Shown here piece after piece: positions 36,184 to 47,066 of a stretch of 64,000 nucleotides of DNA (position 1 is the first letter of the stretch; every line of letters starts with the position of its first letter). A program made the position numbers and the translations under genes. Origin of the DNA: CAXBBB01 sp963793245 (lineage in GTDB: Bacteria > Bacteroidota > Rhodothermia > Rhodothermales > BA12); contig CAWBZG010000005.1 in NCBI GenBank assembly GCA_963793245.1, forward strand, positions 868,001-932,000, given 5' to 3'. A model generated the notes under the pieces. That model worked only from the letters and a program-made list of their open reading frames with translations, had not been told where the DNA came from and ran no database searches.

Positions 36184-38130
36184 CTACCCCTGACGCCCCG
36201 CGATCAGGCTGTCGACGACGCTGGAGTCGGCGAGTGTTGAGGTGTCACCCAGGCTATCGGTTTGGTTTTCGGCGATTTTGCGTAGGATGCGGCGCATGAT
36301 TTTGCCACTGCGCGTCTTGGGCAGACCGTCGGCGAACTGGATGGCGTCGGGTTTGGCAATCGGGCCGATCTGGTCGCGGACGTGCTGGATCAGCTCGGCG
36401 CGCAACTCTTCGTTGGCCTCGAAGCCGTCGCCGACCGTCACGTAGGCGTAGATGCCCTGCCCCTTGATGTCGTGCGGCATGCCGACGACGGCAGCTTCGG
36501 CGACGGCGGGGTGGAGGACGAGGGCGGATTCGATCTCGGCCGTTCCCATCCGGTGGCCGGATACGTTGATCACGTCGTCGATGCGGCCCGTAATCCAGTA
36601 GTAGCCGTCCTCGTCGCGGCGGCAGCCGTCGCCGGTGAAGTAGCGGTTTTGGAAGTGCGAGAAATAGGTCTGCTCGAAGCGCGTGTGATCGCCGTAGACC
36701 GTTCGCGCCTGTCCGGGCCAGCTCTGCTTCATCAGCAAGATGCCCTCGCCCGGACCTTCGAGCACGACGCCGTTCTGGTCGACGACTTCGGGTACGATGC
36801 CGGGCAGTGGAAGCGTCGCCGAGCCGGGTTTGAGCGGTGTCGCACCCGGCAAGGCCGAGATAAGCACGCCGCCGGTCTCGGTCTGCCACCACGTGTCGAC
36901 GATCGGGCAGCGGCCTTGGCCGACGACGCTGTGATACCAGCGCCACGCTTCGGGGTTGATCGGCTCGCCGACGGTACCGAGCACGCGCAGGCTGCTCCGG
37001 TCGGTCGACTCGACGAACGAATCGCCCTTCGCCATCAGCGCACGGATCGCGGTTGGCGCGGTGTAGAAGAGCGTGACCTGATGCTTGTCGCAGACCTGCC
37101 AGAAGCGGCTGGCGTCGGGGAACGTCGGCACGCCCTCGAAGAAGACTTGCGTCGCGCCGTTGAGGAGCGGGCCATAGACCATGTAGGTGTGGCCCGTAAT
37201 CCAGCCGACATCGGCGGTGCACCAGAACACGTCGTCCGGCTTGAGGTCGAAGACGAGTTCGTGCGTGTAGCTCGCGTAGACGAGGTAGCCGCCGGTCGTG
37301 TGGACGACGCCTTTGGGCTTGCCCGTCGAGCCGGACGTGTAGAGGATGAACAGCGGGTCCTCGGCGTCCATCGGCTCGCAGGGGACGTCGGCGGACTGAC
37401 CCGAGACGGCGTCGTGGTACCACACGTCGCGTCCGTCCTGCATCGTCACGCCGCAGTTGGTGTTCTGAACGACCAAGACGGTGTCGACGTCGGGGCACAT
37501 ATCGAGCGCGGCGTCGGCGTTGGCTTTGAGCGGGACCGTGCGTCCGGCGCGTTTGCCTTCGTCGGCGGTGATCAAGCAGGTCGACGAACCGTCGAGGATG
37601 CGGTTGGCCAAACTGTCGGGCGAGAAGCCGCCGAACACGACCGAGTGAACGGCGCCGATCCGGGCGCAGGCCAGCATCGCATAGGCCGCTTCGGGGATCA
37701 TCGGTAGGTAGATCGTGACTCGGTCGCCCTTCTGGACGCCGCGCGCTTTGAGTGCTCCGGCCAGTTTGGATACCTGCTCTTTGACCTCGGCATAGCTGAT
37801 GCGGCGCGCTTCGTCCGACGGATCGTCCGGCTCGAAGATCAACGCGGTCTTGTCGCCGTTCCCAGCCTCGACGTGTCGGTCGACGGCGTTGTAGCAGGCG
37901 TTCGTCTTGCCGCCCTGGTACCACTCGATCGACACGCCGGGCGCGTTCCAGTCGACATTCATCACCTGGTCGAACGGTTGCATCCAGTCGATGCGCTCGG
38001 ACTGCTCACGCCAGAAGCCGTCGGGATCGTCGGCGGCTCGTTTGTATAGGGCGCGGTAGGCGTCGAGCGAGCCGATGTGGGCGGCGGCGGAGAAGTCGGC
38101 TGAGGGTGAGTAGACGGCGTCGTCGGACAT
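36184..38130 (-). CDS. acs: Acetyl-CoA synthetase
   Basis: A 648-residue AMP-forming acetyl-CoA ligase. Motifs: ATP-binding YTSGSTGKPKGVVHTTGGYL, DVGWITGHTYMVYGPL, TWWQTETGG, the A8 hinge TGRIDDVINVSGHRMGTAE, and the conserved lysine in PKTRSGKIMRRILRKI that is acetylated in bacterial Acs. It activates acetate for central metabolism. It is divergent to the LOG-family gene, leaving about 110 bp of shared upstream DNA. The frame is intact. Confidence 0.93.
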   Translation of the reverse strand: MSDDAVYSPSADFSAAAHIGSLDAYRALYKRAADDPDGFWREQSERIDWMQPFDQVMNVDWNAPGVSIEWYQGGKTNACYNAVDRHVEAGNGDKTALIFEPDDPSDEARRISYAEVKEQVSKLAGALKARGVQKGDRVTIYLPMIPEAAYAMLACARIGAVHSVVFGGFSPDSLANRILDGSSTCLITADEGKRAGRTVPLKANADAALDMCPDVDTVLVVQNTNCGVTMQDGRDVWYHDAVSGQSADVPCEPMDAEDPLFILYTSGSTGKPKGVVHTTGGYLVYASYTHELVFDLKPDDVFWCTADVGWITGHTYMVYGPLLNGATQVFFEGVPTFPDASRFWQVCDKHQVTLFYTAPTAIRALMAKGDSFVESTDRSSLRVLGTVGEPINPEAWRWYHSVVGQGRCPIVDTWWQTETGGVLISALPGATPLKPGSATLPLPGIVPEVVDQNGVVLEGPGEGILLMKQSWPGQARTVYGDHTRFEQTYFSHFQNRYFTGDGCRRDEDGYYWITGRIDDVINVSGHRMGTAEIESALVLHPAVAEAAVVGMPHDIKGQGIYAYVTVGDGFEANEELRAELIQHVRDQIGPIAKPDAIQFADGLPKTRSGKIMRRILRKIAENQTDSLGDTSTLADSSVVDSLIAGRQG

Positions 38131-38240
38131 GGCAGGGTGTTCGTGTGAAGGATCGGCAAGGTAACGGACGCAGTGACGTGCGAAAGCGTTTCCGGCTGGC
38201 TGAGATCGGCACCGATGCCCCAGCGACGCGTCTCACTGAC

Positions 38241-38786
38241 ATGACTCGAATCTGCGTGTACTGCGGCTCTCGGCACGGCGCCGACCCTGATTTTACCCAT
38301 GCCGCCCGAGCGCTGGGCCGTTCCATCGCCGAGCGCGGTATAGAACTCGTCTACGGCGGCGGTCACGTCGGACTGATGGGCGAGGTCGCCGATGCAGCGC
38401 TCCAGGCGGGCGGCGAGGTAACGGGCGTCATTACCGACTATCTGGTCGGACGCGAAGTCGCGCACCGGGGGTTGACGAGCCTGGAGATCGTGTCGACGAT
38501 GCACGAGCGTAAGGCACGCATGATGGAGTTGTCGGACGCGTTCGCAGTCTTGCCGGGCGGACTAGGCACGCTCGAAGAGCTGTTCGAGACGTGGACGTGG
38601 GGACACATGGGATTGCACGTCAAGCCAGTCGGATTGGTCGACGTGGGCGGCTTCTGGCAGCCGTTGCGCACGTTAATTGAGCAGCAGGTCGCAGCGGGCT
38701 TTGTCCCCGAGCGCTCGCTCGCCAACCTCCACGTGCGCGCCACGCCGGATGATCTGCTCGACGCGCTGACGGCTGACCTCGCATGA
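38241..38786 (+). CDS. LOG family protein (cytokinin-type nucleoside phosphate hydrolase)
   Basis: A 181-residue Rossmann-like protein. Signatures are VYGGGHVGLMGEVADAAL, MHERKARMMELSD (R93 region) and PGGLGTLEELFE at 105-116, typical of LOG (Lonely Guy) phosphoribohydrolases, which release a base from nucleoside monophosphates. Many bacterial homologues act on nucleotides rather than cytokinins. ATG 38241 is chosen for the compact MTRICVYCGS N-terminus. The last codons overlap the next gene. Confidence 0.88.
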   Translation: MTRICVYCGSRHGADPDFTHAARALGRSIAERGIELVYGGGHVGLMGEVADAALQAGGEVTGVITDYLVGREVAHRGLTSLEIVSTMHERKARMMELSDAFAVLPGGLGTLEELFETWTWGHMGLHVKPVGLVDVGGFWQPLRTLIEQQVAAGFVPERSLANLHVRATPDDLLDALTADLA

Positions 38787-39316
38787 GCGGACGGCTCCAT
38801 CACCCCGATCCCGCTCTCGTCCGCGAGATTCTGCGGGGCTACACCTTGCCTATGATGGGCGATCACGGCGCCGGGCACTGGGCACGCGTGCTCGAAAACG
38901 GCTTGCGGATGGCCCCGATGACGGGCGCCGATCCGGTCGTCGTCGCCCACTTCGCCGTCTTCCACGACGCGCGCCGCGTCAACGAATACGACGACGAACA
39001 CCACGGCGAGCGCGGCTCCCAACTGGCACGCGCGATGCGCACCAAGTGGCTCTCGTTCCTATCCGACGATCAGTTCGCGCTCCTCACCCACGCCTGCGAC
39101 CGCCACACCGACGGCACGACCCAAGGCGACGTAACCGTGCAGACCTGCTGGGACGCCGACCGCCTCGACCTGTGGCGCGTCAGCATCGAACCGTCCGACG
39201 TGTACCTCTGCACCGCCGCCGCCAAAAGCGACGAAATGAAAGCGTGGGCGTACAGCCGCAGCCTGTTCAAGCGCGTGCCGAATTACGTGCGGTCGGAGTG
39301 GCTGGCAGGAGACTGA
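38783..39316 (+). CDS. HD-domain-like hydrolase, small
   Basis: A 177-residue protein overlapping the LOG gene by four bases (ATGA). Histidine/aspartate motifs GDHGAGHWARVLENG, FAVFHDARRVNEYDDEHHG and THACDRHTDG with CWDADRLDLWRV match HD-type metal-dependent phosphohydrolases. The substrate is unknown; nucleotides are likely, given its coupling to LOG. Confidence 0.78.
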   Translation: MSGRLHHPDPALVREILRGYTLPMMGDHGAGHWARVLENGLRMAPMTGADPVVVAHFAVFHDARRVNEYDDEHHGERGSQLARAMRTKWLSFLSDDQFALLTHACDRHTDGTTQGDVTVQTCWDADRLDLWRVSIEPSDVYLCTAAAKSDEMKAWAYSRSLFKRVPNYVRSEWLAGD

Positions 39317-39357
39317 ATGCGCGGCGGTAGATTGGGCGCTGTCTTTCCCCTCTGCCG

Positions 39358-40917
39358 ATGAGCTTTCTCCCTTCCGCCTCGCGCACCCGTCCGCCCGGCT
39401 TCACGACGCGCCTGCTGGGGCGAGTCGAGACGCTAGGCAACAAACTGCCCGACCCCGCCATCCTGTTCGTCCTCGCGCTGGCGATTACGTGGGTGCTTTC
39501 GGCGATTCTCTCGGGCGTCGCGTTCGAGAGCCTGGACCCACGTACGGGCGAGGCGATTCGGGTCAACAACCTGCTGACAGGGACGGCGCTGGCCGAGTTC
39601 ACGTCGAACATGGTGACCATCTTTACCGGTTTCGCGCCGCTGGGCGTCGTGCTCGTAGCGATGCTCGGCGTCGGCGTGGCGGACTCGGCGGGGTTCTTCA
39701 ACACGGCGATCAAGCTGATGCTGAGTAAAACGTCGGCGAGCCTGCTGGCGCCGATGGTCGTGCTCGTTGGCATTTTTAGCAGCAGCGCCGTCGACGCGGG
39801 CTACGTGCTCGTGATTCCGCTGGGAGGCATCATCTTTCACGCGGCAGGACGGCACCCCATTGCAGGCGTCGCGGCAGCGTTCGCGGGTGTGTCGGGCGGA
39901 TTCAGCGCCAACCCCGCGCCGTCGGCCCTCGACCCGCTGTTGCAGGGCTTTACGCAACCGGCGGCGCAGATCATCGACCCGTCGATCCTCGTCAACCCGC
40001 TGGGCAACTACTTCTTTACGGCCTCGTCGACGCTGCTGATCGTCCTGCTCGGCTGGTTCATCACAGACAAAATCGTCGAGCCGCGCCTGAGGGCCAACAC
40101 GCCCGTCGACACCGACGAAGCGCAGCCCGAGATGGGCACGTTCGCGCCTCGCGAGCGACGCGCGTTCTGGTGGGCGTGCGCCGTGCTGGTCGCCGGTCTG
40201 GGGCTGCTGGTGATGTCGCTGCTGCCTGAAAGCTCGCCGTTCCGCGACGCCAACGGATCGCTCAACTCGTTCTCGGCGCCGATCATGCGGTCGATCGTGC
40301 CGCTGATCTTCCTGCTGTTCCTGATTCCCGGCCTGGTCTACGGGTTTGCGGCGGGCGTTTTCAAGAGCAGCAAGGACGTGGTCGACGCGATGACCGAGGC
40401 GATGCGCGGCATGGGCTACTACGTCGTGATGACGTTTTTCTGCGCCCTGTTCGTCTACGCATTCGGCACGCGCAACCTGGGCGCGCTGTTGGCCGTCGAG
40501 GGCGCGGGCGTGCTGCAGACGCTCGACCTGCCGGGCGGCGTGACGATCTTCGGGCTGGTCTTCCTGACGGCGTTCGTCAACCTGTTCGTCGGCTCGTCGA
40601 GTGCCAAGTGGGGCCTGCTCGCGCCGATCTTCGTGCCGATGCTGATGCAAGTCGGCCTCAGCCCCGAGTTGACGCAAGCCGCCTACCGCGTCGGCGACAG
40701 TTCGAGCAACATCATCACGCCGCTGATGCCCTACTTCCCGCTCGTCGTGGTCTACTGTCAGCGCTACGTGACCAAAACCGGCATCGGCACGCTCACGTCG
40801 ATCATGCTGCCCTACGCCGTGATTTTCATCGTGTGCTGGTCGATCTACCTGCTCCTCTACTGGGCGACCGGCCTGCCGCTCGGCTTCCAGGCGTCGTACA
40901 CCTACCCGCCGATGTAG
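39358..40917 (+). CDS. AbgT-family transporter
   Basis: A 519-residue inner-membrane transporter with about ten hydrophobic segments. AbgT-family features include LPDPAILFVLALAITWVLS near the N-terminus, GVADSAGFFNTAIKLML, FSANPAPSALDPLLQGFT and the C-terminal SSAKWGLLAPIFVPML and YRVGDSSSNIITPLMPYFPL. Members import p-aminobenzoyl-glutamate or export antimetabolites such as sulphonamides. There is no abgA/abgB hydrolase beside it, so its role here is open. The frame is intact and stops 14 bp before the converging gene's last codon. Confidence 0.88.
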   Translation: MSFLPSASRTRPPGFTTRLLGRVETLGNKLPDPAILFVLALAITWVLSAILSGVAFESLDPRTGEAIRVNNLLTGTALAEFTSNMVTIFTGFAPLGVVLVAMLGVGVADSAGFFNTAIKLMLSKTSASLLAPMVVLVGIFSSSAVDAGYVLVIPLGGIIFHAAGRHPIAGVAAAFAGVSGGFSANPAPSALDPLLQGFTQPAAQIIDPSILVNPLGNYFFTASSTLLIVLLGWFITDKIVEPRLRANTPVDTDEAQPEMGTFAPRERRAFWWACAVLVAGLGLLVMSLLPESSPFRDANGSLNSFSAPIMRSIVPLIFLLFLIPGLVYGFAAGVFKSSKDVVDAMTEAMRGMGYYVVMTFFCALFVYAFGTRNLGALLAVEGAGVLQTLDLPGGVTIFGLVFLTAFVNLFVGSSSAKWGLLAPIFVPMLMQVGLSPELTQAAYRVGDSSSNIITPLMPYFPLVVVYCQRYVTKTGIGTLTSIMLPYAVIFIVCWSIYLLLYWATGLPLGFQASYTYPPM

Positions 40918-40930
40918 CAGACCCCAATCG

Positions 40931-42104
40931 CTAGGCGTCGTCGCCGACGAACAGGATGCGGCGGACCAGTCGGCGGCTGTCGGCGCGTCCGCCCAGCGAT
41001 CCGGCGAGGATGCCGATGCCTGCGATGAAGATGCTCAATTTCACGTGGTCGATAGGCTGGATCGCCGGGTCGACGGTCGGCCACGTTTCCATCAGGCGCT
41101 CGGGGAAGACGGTCACGATGGCGGCGAACGTGCCCAGCTGCGAAGAGCGCGTAGAGCAGCAGCATCGTCAGCAGCAGCGAGATGCCGGTCGCCGTCGCGG
41201 TGACGACGGTCGACTCGCTCAGCACGTGGCCCCGGTCGACGCGCGCCCCCAGCGCGAACGCGCGGTAGAGCACGAGCGTCGCGCCGACGACGGCGGCCAG
41301 CGCGAACAGGCTCAGTTGGTAAAACTCGACCGTGCTCGCCACGTCCCACGGTTCGGGGCTGAAGAACAGCAGCAGCACGACCGACAGCGCCGCCGTGATC
41401 ATCGTCGGTAGCCCAGTCGCCATGCGCAGCGGGTTGGCCTGTGCGACGGCGCTCGCAATGCCTCTGGCGTTGTGAGCGATGGAGGAGGCGACGAAGCCCA
41501 ACCGTGAGCGCCCCTTGCTCGTCCGATCGTGCGCTTCCAACGGCAGCGCGCGCTCGATGGCGTCGTACTGATCGGGCGTGAGATGGTCCATCGCGTCCAA
41601 CTCGTCGACGCGCGCCAGCCGGTACATCACGTTGTCGGACCGGTCGACGTACGGCAGGTTGACCAGATGGCCGAACGTGTGAAGCAGCAGATGCGCCAGC
41701 CGATGCACGAGCCGGTCCTCGTCGTCCGCATCGCCCCAAAACGACGGGTCGAGCCGCTTGGTCGACACGATGCCGACGTTGGCGATGCGCGACGGCAGCG
41801 TGAGCGCGTACGAAAGCGTTGACGCGGCAAGGTCGACCTCGGTCACGACGAGCAAAAAGTGGATACCGCGCTCCAGCTTCTCCGACGCCCCGATACGCAA
41901 GAAGTCGAGCGGCGCGTAGGCTCCGGCTTCGGGCGTCAGGTGCGGCCCCTCGAACGCCGACAGATCGACCGCCACGTCGAGTTTGCCCGCCAGCACGCGC
42001 CTCACGATCTCCACGGCCGCATCGACGCGGCGATGGAAGCGCTCCGAATCGCGCCCCTCGACGTCCATCGTCATGACGCCGACGGTATAGCGAGGCTGGG
42101 ACAT
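40931..42104 (-). pseudogene. Membrane protein with metzincin-like HxxGH histidines, frameshifted once
   Basis: Residues 1-200 are soluble. HRLAHLLLHTFGHLVNLPYV followed by DRSDNVMYRL resembles the zinc-binding HExxHxxGH and downstream Met-turn of archaemetzincin-like peptidases. However, the catalytic glutamate of the HExxH is not present, so activity is doubtful. Then come four membrane helices (MITAALSVVLLLFF, LSLFALAAVVGATLVLYR, ATATGISLLLTMLLLYAL). Near 41125 the frame shifts and continues with TFAAIVTVFPERLMETWPTV and HVKLSIFIAGIGILAGSLGG, ending at 40931. The family is not known to me. It converges with the AbgT gene. Confidence 0.6.
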
Positions 42105-42261
42105 GGCAGGAGTAGCGAAGGGACAGCGCCAAGCTACGGTTCACGCGCACGACTGGGCACTTCGCCCTCCCTGCTCTACCGGCGACGGTCTTGGACGCCT
42201 GCGTGCCTTGTCTCAAACCGCGCACGCCGTCTAGGTTTGCCAGTTCACCTGCTCTCCCGCC

Positions 42262-43880
42262 ATGCGCCGACTGCTACCGCTCGTCCTGCTCCTGATCGCC
42301 GCGCCTCTGGCTGCTCAACCCGCCCGCCGTGCGAGTCTGACTCGGCGACCGTCGTCCTTGAAGGCCGTGACGTACGCGCCCGGCTCTACACTAACGGCGC
42401 GCTGTTCTGGCGAGGAGACGGTAGCAGCGAGTACGAGGTAGGTGGCGTCAATGCCGCCTTCGCCACCACGTTTTGGATCGGTGGACTCGTCGGTGGCGAG
42501 CCGCGCGTTTCGATGACGCAGTACGGACCGTGGGAGATGTGGCCCGGCCCACTCGACGCCGACGGCAATCCCGCCCGCCGACTGCGCACCACACGACCGC
42601 ATCTACCTCGTCACGACCGACGACCTCGCGCACTACCGCGATACCGGCGAAGCATCCGACGACCTGCGCGACTGGCCCGCTCACCTCGGCGCCCCAACCG
42701 TCGACGGCGACGGAATCCCGGACAACTACGACCTCGCAGCAGGTGATCGACCTCAACTGCTTCGGCGACCAGACGGCGTGGTGGGTGATGAACGACGCAG
42801 GCGGCGAGCACAGGGCGACGGGGTCCGAACCGATCCAGCATGGAGGTTCAGGTGACCGCGTATGCCTTCGACCGTCCCGGTCCCATCGGCGAGGCGTCGT
42901 TCTACCGCTACCGCTTGGTCTATCGGGGCAGCGAACCGCTCACCGACGCCTGGACCGGCTTCTACGCCGACATAGATCTGGGCAATGCGTCCGACGACTA
43001 TATGGCGACAGACTCGGCGCGCAATATGACCTACGTCTATAACGGCGACGATTTCGACGAAGGCGCGGACCGGTACGGCGCCAAACCGCCAGCGCTCGGC
43101 TACCGCTTTCTGGAAACACCGCCCGACGCGAACGGACAATCGCTCGGCATGACGCGCGGATGGTGGCCGACGGCGAACAAGACGCGGCTCAACTTTTCCC
43201 AAAGTCCTGCTCGCGCTCACACCGTGATGCAAGGCCGCTGGAACGACGGCTCACCCCTGCGCCAAGCGGACGGAGGCTTCGACTATACCGGACAGGATAC
43301 CGCCCGCGTCGTCCACTTTGTCTACCCATCCGACCCGCTGAAAAAGACGTTCTGGAGCGAGTTCGATTCGGGAGGCCGGTTTCCCGGCCCCAATGCGCCC
43401 AACGAGCGCACGACAGCCCTCACGACCGGTCCGTTCACGATGCAGCCGGGCCAATCGCACGACCTGACGCTCGCCATCATCTACGGACGCGGAGCCGATC
43501 ACCTGGACTCGATCGTCAAGCTTCGCGCCAACGCGGACGGCATCGCGGCGGCGTGGGCCGATGGCCTGTCGCCCAGCCCGCTGCCACCGCCTCCACCTCA
43601 GCCGCCCGTCCTGACCGTGATTTCGCTTCGGCACGTGACCGAGCAACCCGCGTCGAGCCTCGCCGACTTCGAGCTAGGATCGGGCGTCGATCAGGCGATG
43701 CGGGTCGAGGTCTACGACGCGATGGGCCGACGCATGAGTGTCCTGTTCGACGGCGAGATGAGTCTCGACGAGCGCCAGACGCTCACGCTCGATACGTCGC
43801 GGTTTGCGCCCGGCGTCTACTTCGTCCATGCACGCGGGCGCTACACGACGGCTACGCGCGAACTCGTCGTCGTGCGGTAA
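42262..43880 (+). pseudogene. Secreted protein with type IX sorting tail, frameshifted four times
   Basis: A signal peptide (MRRLLPLVLLLIAAPLAAQ, ATG 42262) leads into ATVVLEGRDVRARLYTNGAL and EVGGVNAAFATTFWIGGLVG after a shift near 42325. Further shifts near 42585, 42755 and 42838 bring PDNYDLAAGDRPQ, NCFGDQTAWWVMNDAGG and EVQVTAYAFDRPGPIGEASF into register. The long intact remainder ends LDTSRFAPGVYFVHARG and TRELVVVR, a type IX secretion sorting domain. It is probably a large surface protein of the beta-propeller-decorated kind seen in this lineage. The function is unknown. Four shifts within about 600 bp is the highest density in the window. Confidence 0.7.
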
Positions 43881-43944
43881 ACCGCTGTCCCGGCGAGGCG
43901 CCATCTTTCGGTTCGCCTCGGTGTTGGTGCTCTGCGAGGTCGAT

Positions 43945-44376
43945 TCAGTGACGCGCGTAGACGGCGACCGAGTCGCCCGAGAAGACCAGCACGTCGTAGC
44001 GGTCGGCAGGGCGTCCGGGCACTTCCATCCCTGGCGATCCGATGGGCATTCCCGGTACCGCCAGGCCGGTGGCATTGGGCGGCTGCTGGCGTAGCAGACG
44101 CACCACGTCGGACGCTGGTACGTGTCCTTCGATGACGTAGTCTCCCACCAGCGCCGTGTGGCAAGAGCGCCCGCCAGCGGGGACGCCGTAGCGATCCTTG
44201 ACGGGCGTCACGTCGGGCATGTCGCGCGTTTCGACCTCAAAACCCGCCGCGCGCATGTGGTCGGCCCACGCCGTGCAGCAGCCGCACGTCGGCGAGCGGT
44301 ACATCGTGACCAGCGGGAGATCGTCGGCACATCCGGCGACGAGGAAGGCGAGCGGCAGAAAGAGGAGCAGGCGCAT
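43945..44376 (-). CDS. DUF411 family lipoprotein
   Basis: A 143-residue predicted lipoprotein; lipobox LVAGC. The DUF411 core contains SPTCGCCTAWADHMRAAGF with a metal-binding CxCC, then DVTPVKDRYGVP, CHTALVGDYVIEGHVPA and GLAVPGMPIGSPGME. DUF411 proteins are often encoded with metal-resistance genes and are thought to bind copper or other metals. No metal operon neighbours it here. Confidence 0.85.
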   Translation of the reverse strand: MRLLLFLPLAFLVAGCADDLPLVTMYRSPTCGCCTAWADHMRAAGFEVETRDMPDVTPVKDRYGVPAGGRSCHTALVGDYVIEGHVPASDVVRLLRQQPPNATGLAVPGMPIGSPGMEVPGRPADRYDVLVFSGDSVAVYARH

Positions 44377-44426
44377 CGAAAAGGCGAAGGGCTTGGAGGT
44401 ACCGGCACAACGCGCCGGACGCCGAA

Positions 44427-46947
44427 TCAGTCCGTGCCGACGAAGAACACGGCGTTGACAAACAACCGCTTACCGCCTTCCCAGAAGCCTCGGAAGAGCG
44501 GATTGTCGATCAGGTAGACGACGGCTCCTCTGCCCATGTCTTCGACGCCGTAGAGCAGCGCGCCGCCCAAGCTCGGACTGCGCGTCGACTCCGGCGAATC
44601 CGCTGACCGGGATGCCGCTCGCGACGACGCCGACGTTCCAGCCGTCTTTGAGCGGCGCGTAGGCGCGACTCGACCGGACGAGCGCAAACGTCTCCTCGCC
44701 GTAGCCAAACGCCAGCGGATGCGTCGGGTCGAGCGTGACGCGGTGGATGGCGCCGGGCGTCGACTCGGACACGCCGTCGCGCTCGCTGTCGGCGTAGCGG
44801 CGCGGGGCAGCGGTCGAGTCGTCTTCGGATTCGTCCGCCTCTTTGCGCGTCAGGCCGAAGCCGTCGCGTCCGGCCAGCGAGCGGGCGGCGCTTTCCAGAG
44901 CGACCAGTCGGCCACCGGCGCGGATCCAGTCGCGCAGATCGGACAGGCGCTCGTCAGAGAACACGTCGTCGTAGCTGCCCGGCGGGAGGACGAGCACGTC
45001 GTAGTCGTAGAGCGCGACCGCGCGCATCAGAGTCGGAGGGGTTGGCGAGCGTGACCGGATAGCCGATCTGCTGCTCGAAGAAGTGCCACACCTCGCCCAG
45101 CCCCAGCGACGACGCAAAATCACCCGCGGCAACCGCGACGCGCGGCGCCTGGACGAATGCGACGCCGCCAGAGCCAAAGTCCTGCCCTGCGTCGACGCGC
45201 GTCGAACGGAGCGCGACCGGCTCGACGCCATGCGCTTGCGCGATCCGGGCGACGGCGTCGCCGAACGAGCCGTCGGCCCTCCTGTCGTTGCCCTTACGCG
45301 TAAACACGACCGTTCCCCGCTCGAACTCGCTTCCGCCTGCACGGAAAGCCGACGTCGACAGGCGCGCGCTCAATCCCGCCTCGAATGCATCGGCGAGCGC
45401 GCGCAGTCCGTCCATCGATTCGAGCGGCAGCGCGTAGGCGACGGCGTTGGCGTCGGGCGCGTCGGCTTCGGCCTCGTACCACGGCCCCGTCTGGACCGGC
45501 AGCGACGCGGTCACGGCCCACGCGTCCAGGTCGTGCGCATAGGGCAGCGACCACGCCGTGATGTCGTACGTCAGCGAGTCCGGGATGCCCGCTTCCGGCT
45601 CCATCAGCACCTGCGCCAGCGTTCCGTTGGGCTGCGCAGCGCGGATGACCAAGTCGCCCGGCGAGACGGTAAACGTCTCCGTCTGTCCTCTGCGGTACGC
45701 GTAGCCCGTCGCGGTAGCGGATTGTGCGGACGCTTGATAGGCGATGCCATTGGCGTCGAGCAGGCGCGTCAGTTCACGCAGCGATTCGGTCCCGTCTTGG
45801 GCCGAGACGACGTATCCGACGTACGGCGCGTTCTCCCCGCGTCCGGCCCGTGCGTAGTACGCCTCCATCTCGCGCACCAACTCGGCCCGCGTGTCCGACG
45901 CGACGGCGACGGTGTTCATACTCGTCGCCACGTGCCCAGCGATGCGGTAGGCCAGCGTGAGCGTATCGCCCTCGGACGTTTCGATGCCGATTCCGGCGCG
46001 TCCCGATCCGCCCTGCTCGTACGTCATGCCGATGGCGCCGTTGTAGGTCGGCCACGTGTCGCCGTACGAAGGGTAGAAGAGGTCGAAGACTTCGCCGGTG
46101 AAGTACAAGCGGCTGGCCTGATCGAACGATTGGGCGTTTCGCGCTCCCAACCGCGTTTGCCAGTCGCGCTGAAACGGCGTGATGACGCGGTGGAACGGCT
46201 CGGCGGCAGGCGCGAAGTAGTACGGCGCGTCGACGCCCTGCTCGTGGAAGTCGGCGTGGACGTGCGGGTACCACGTGCGGTAGAGCGCGACGCGCTGCTG
46301 GCTCTCGATCTGCGTCTGCCACGCCCAATCGCGGTTCAGGTCGAACAGGTAGTGGTTGGCGCGACCGCCGGGCCACGGCTCGTCGTGCTCCCACGCGTTG
46401 GGATCGGCATTGGCGACGGGTAGCGCGCGACGCTGCCTGTACCAGTTCACGTAGCGCTCGCGTCCGTCCGGGTTGATCATCGGGTCGATCAGCACCACGA
46501 CGTTTTCGAGCCACGCCGACGCCTGCCCGTTGGCGGGATCGGCGAGCCGGTAGAGCACCTCCATCGACGCCTCGCTCGACACGCTCTCGTTACCGTGTAC
46601 GTTGTAGCTGAGCCAGACGAGAGCCGGAGCATCGCCGCCGGACGCGTTGCCGCTGCCCATTCCCAACCGCTCCAGGTGCGCCATCCGAATCGCGTCGATG
46701 TTGGCCAGGTTGCCGCGGCGTCGCCACCGTCGCCAGCACCAGTTCGCGACCTTCGTACGTCTCGCCGTACACCTCCATCGCCACGCGCGGCGACTCGCTG
46801 GGCGACGTGCGCCACGTAGTCCATCACGCGATAGTGCGACGTAAAGCGCTCGCCCAACTCGTAGCCCAGAAACTGGGCGGGCGAGAGCAGTTGCGCCTGA
46901 GTCGGGGCGACGACGAGGAGCAGAAGGAGGGCGGCAATGCGAATCAT
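44427..46947 (-). pseudogene. Secreted M14-family metallocarboxypeptidase with C-terminal GATase1-like domain, frameshifted four times
   Basis: The product starts with a signal peptide (MIRIAALLLLLVVAPTQAQ, ATG 46947). A region FLGYELGERFTSHYRVMDYV follows, then shifts near 46800 and 46715. The M14 domain shows VWLSYNVHGNESVSSEAS (zinc His and Glu), IDPMINPDGRERYV, DLNRDWAWQTQIE and HADFHEQG. The C-terminal third ends with a GATase1-like fold (YDVLVLPPGSYDDVFSDERL, WIRAGGRLVALE) after another shift near 45030. A final shift near 44590 gives ALLYGVEDMGRGAVVYLID and LFRGFWEGGKRLFVNAVFF. This M14 plus GATase-like layout occurs in large secreted peptidases of environmental Bacteroidota-type bacteria. 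Confidence 0.7.
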
Positions 46948-47066
46948 GCGGCAGCGAATTGAAGAGGTGCCAAGATACCGGCAACGCAGAGGGGTATGCA
47001 CACAGACCTCGAAGACTGCTTCGCGCCCTCGCGTTCGCTGGCCTTTCCAGAAATGAACCCCTTGCG

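Noticed and set aside
39433..40677. 414-codon minus-strand frame antisense to the AbgT gene
   Set aside because: Composition is rich in Arg, Gln, His and Glu from reading GC-rich codons backwards; no family resemblance; the plus-strand AbgT gene is clear.
43893..43920. Terminator between the secreted protein and DUF411 genes
   Set aside because: A short cgaggcg/cgcctcg stem exists, but without a T-run and too weak to list.
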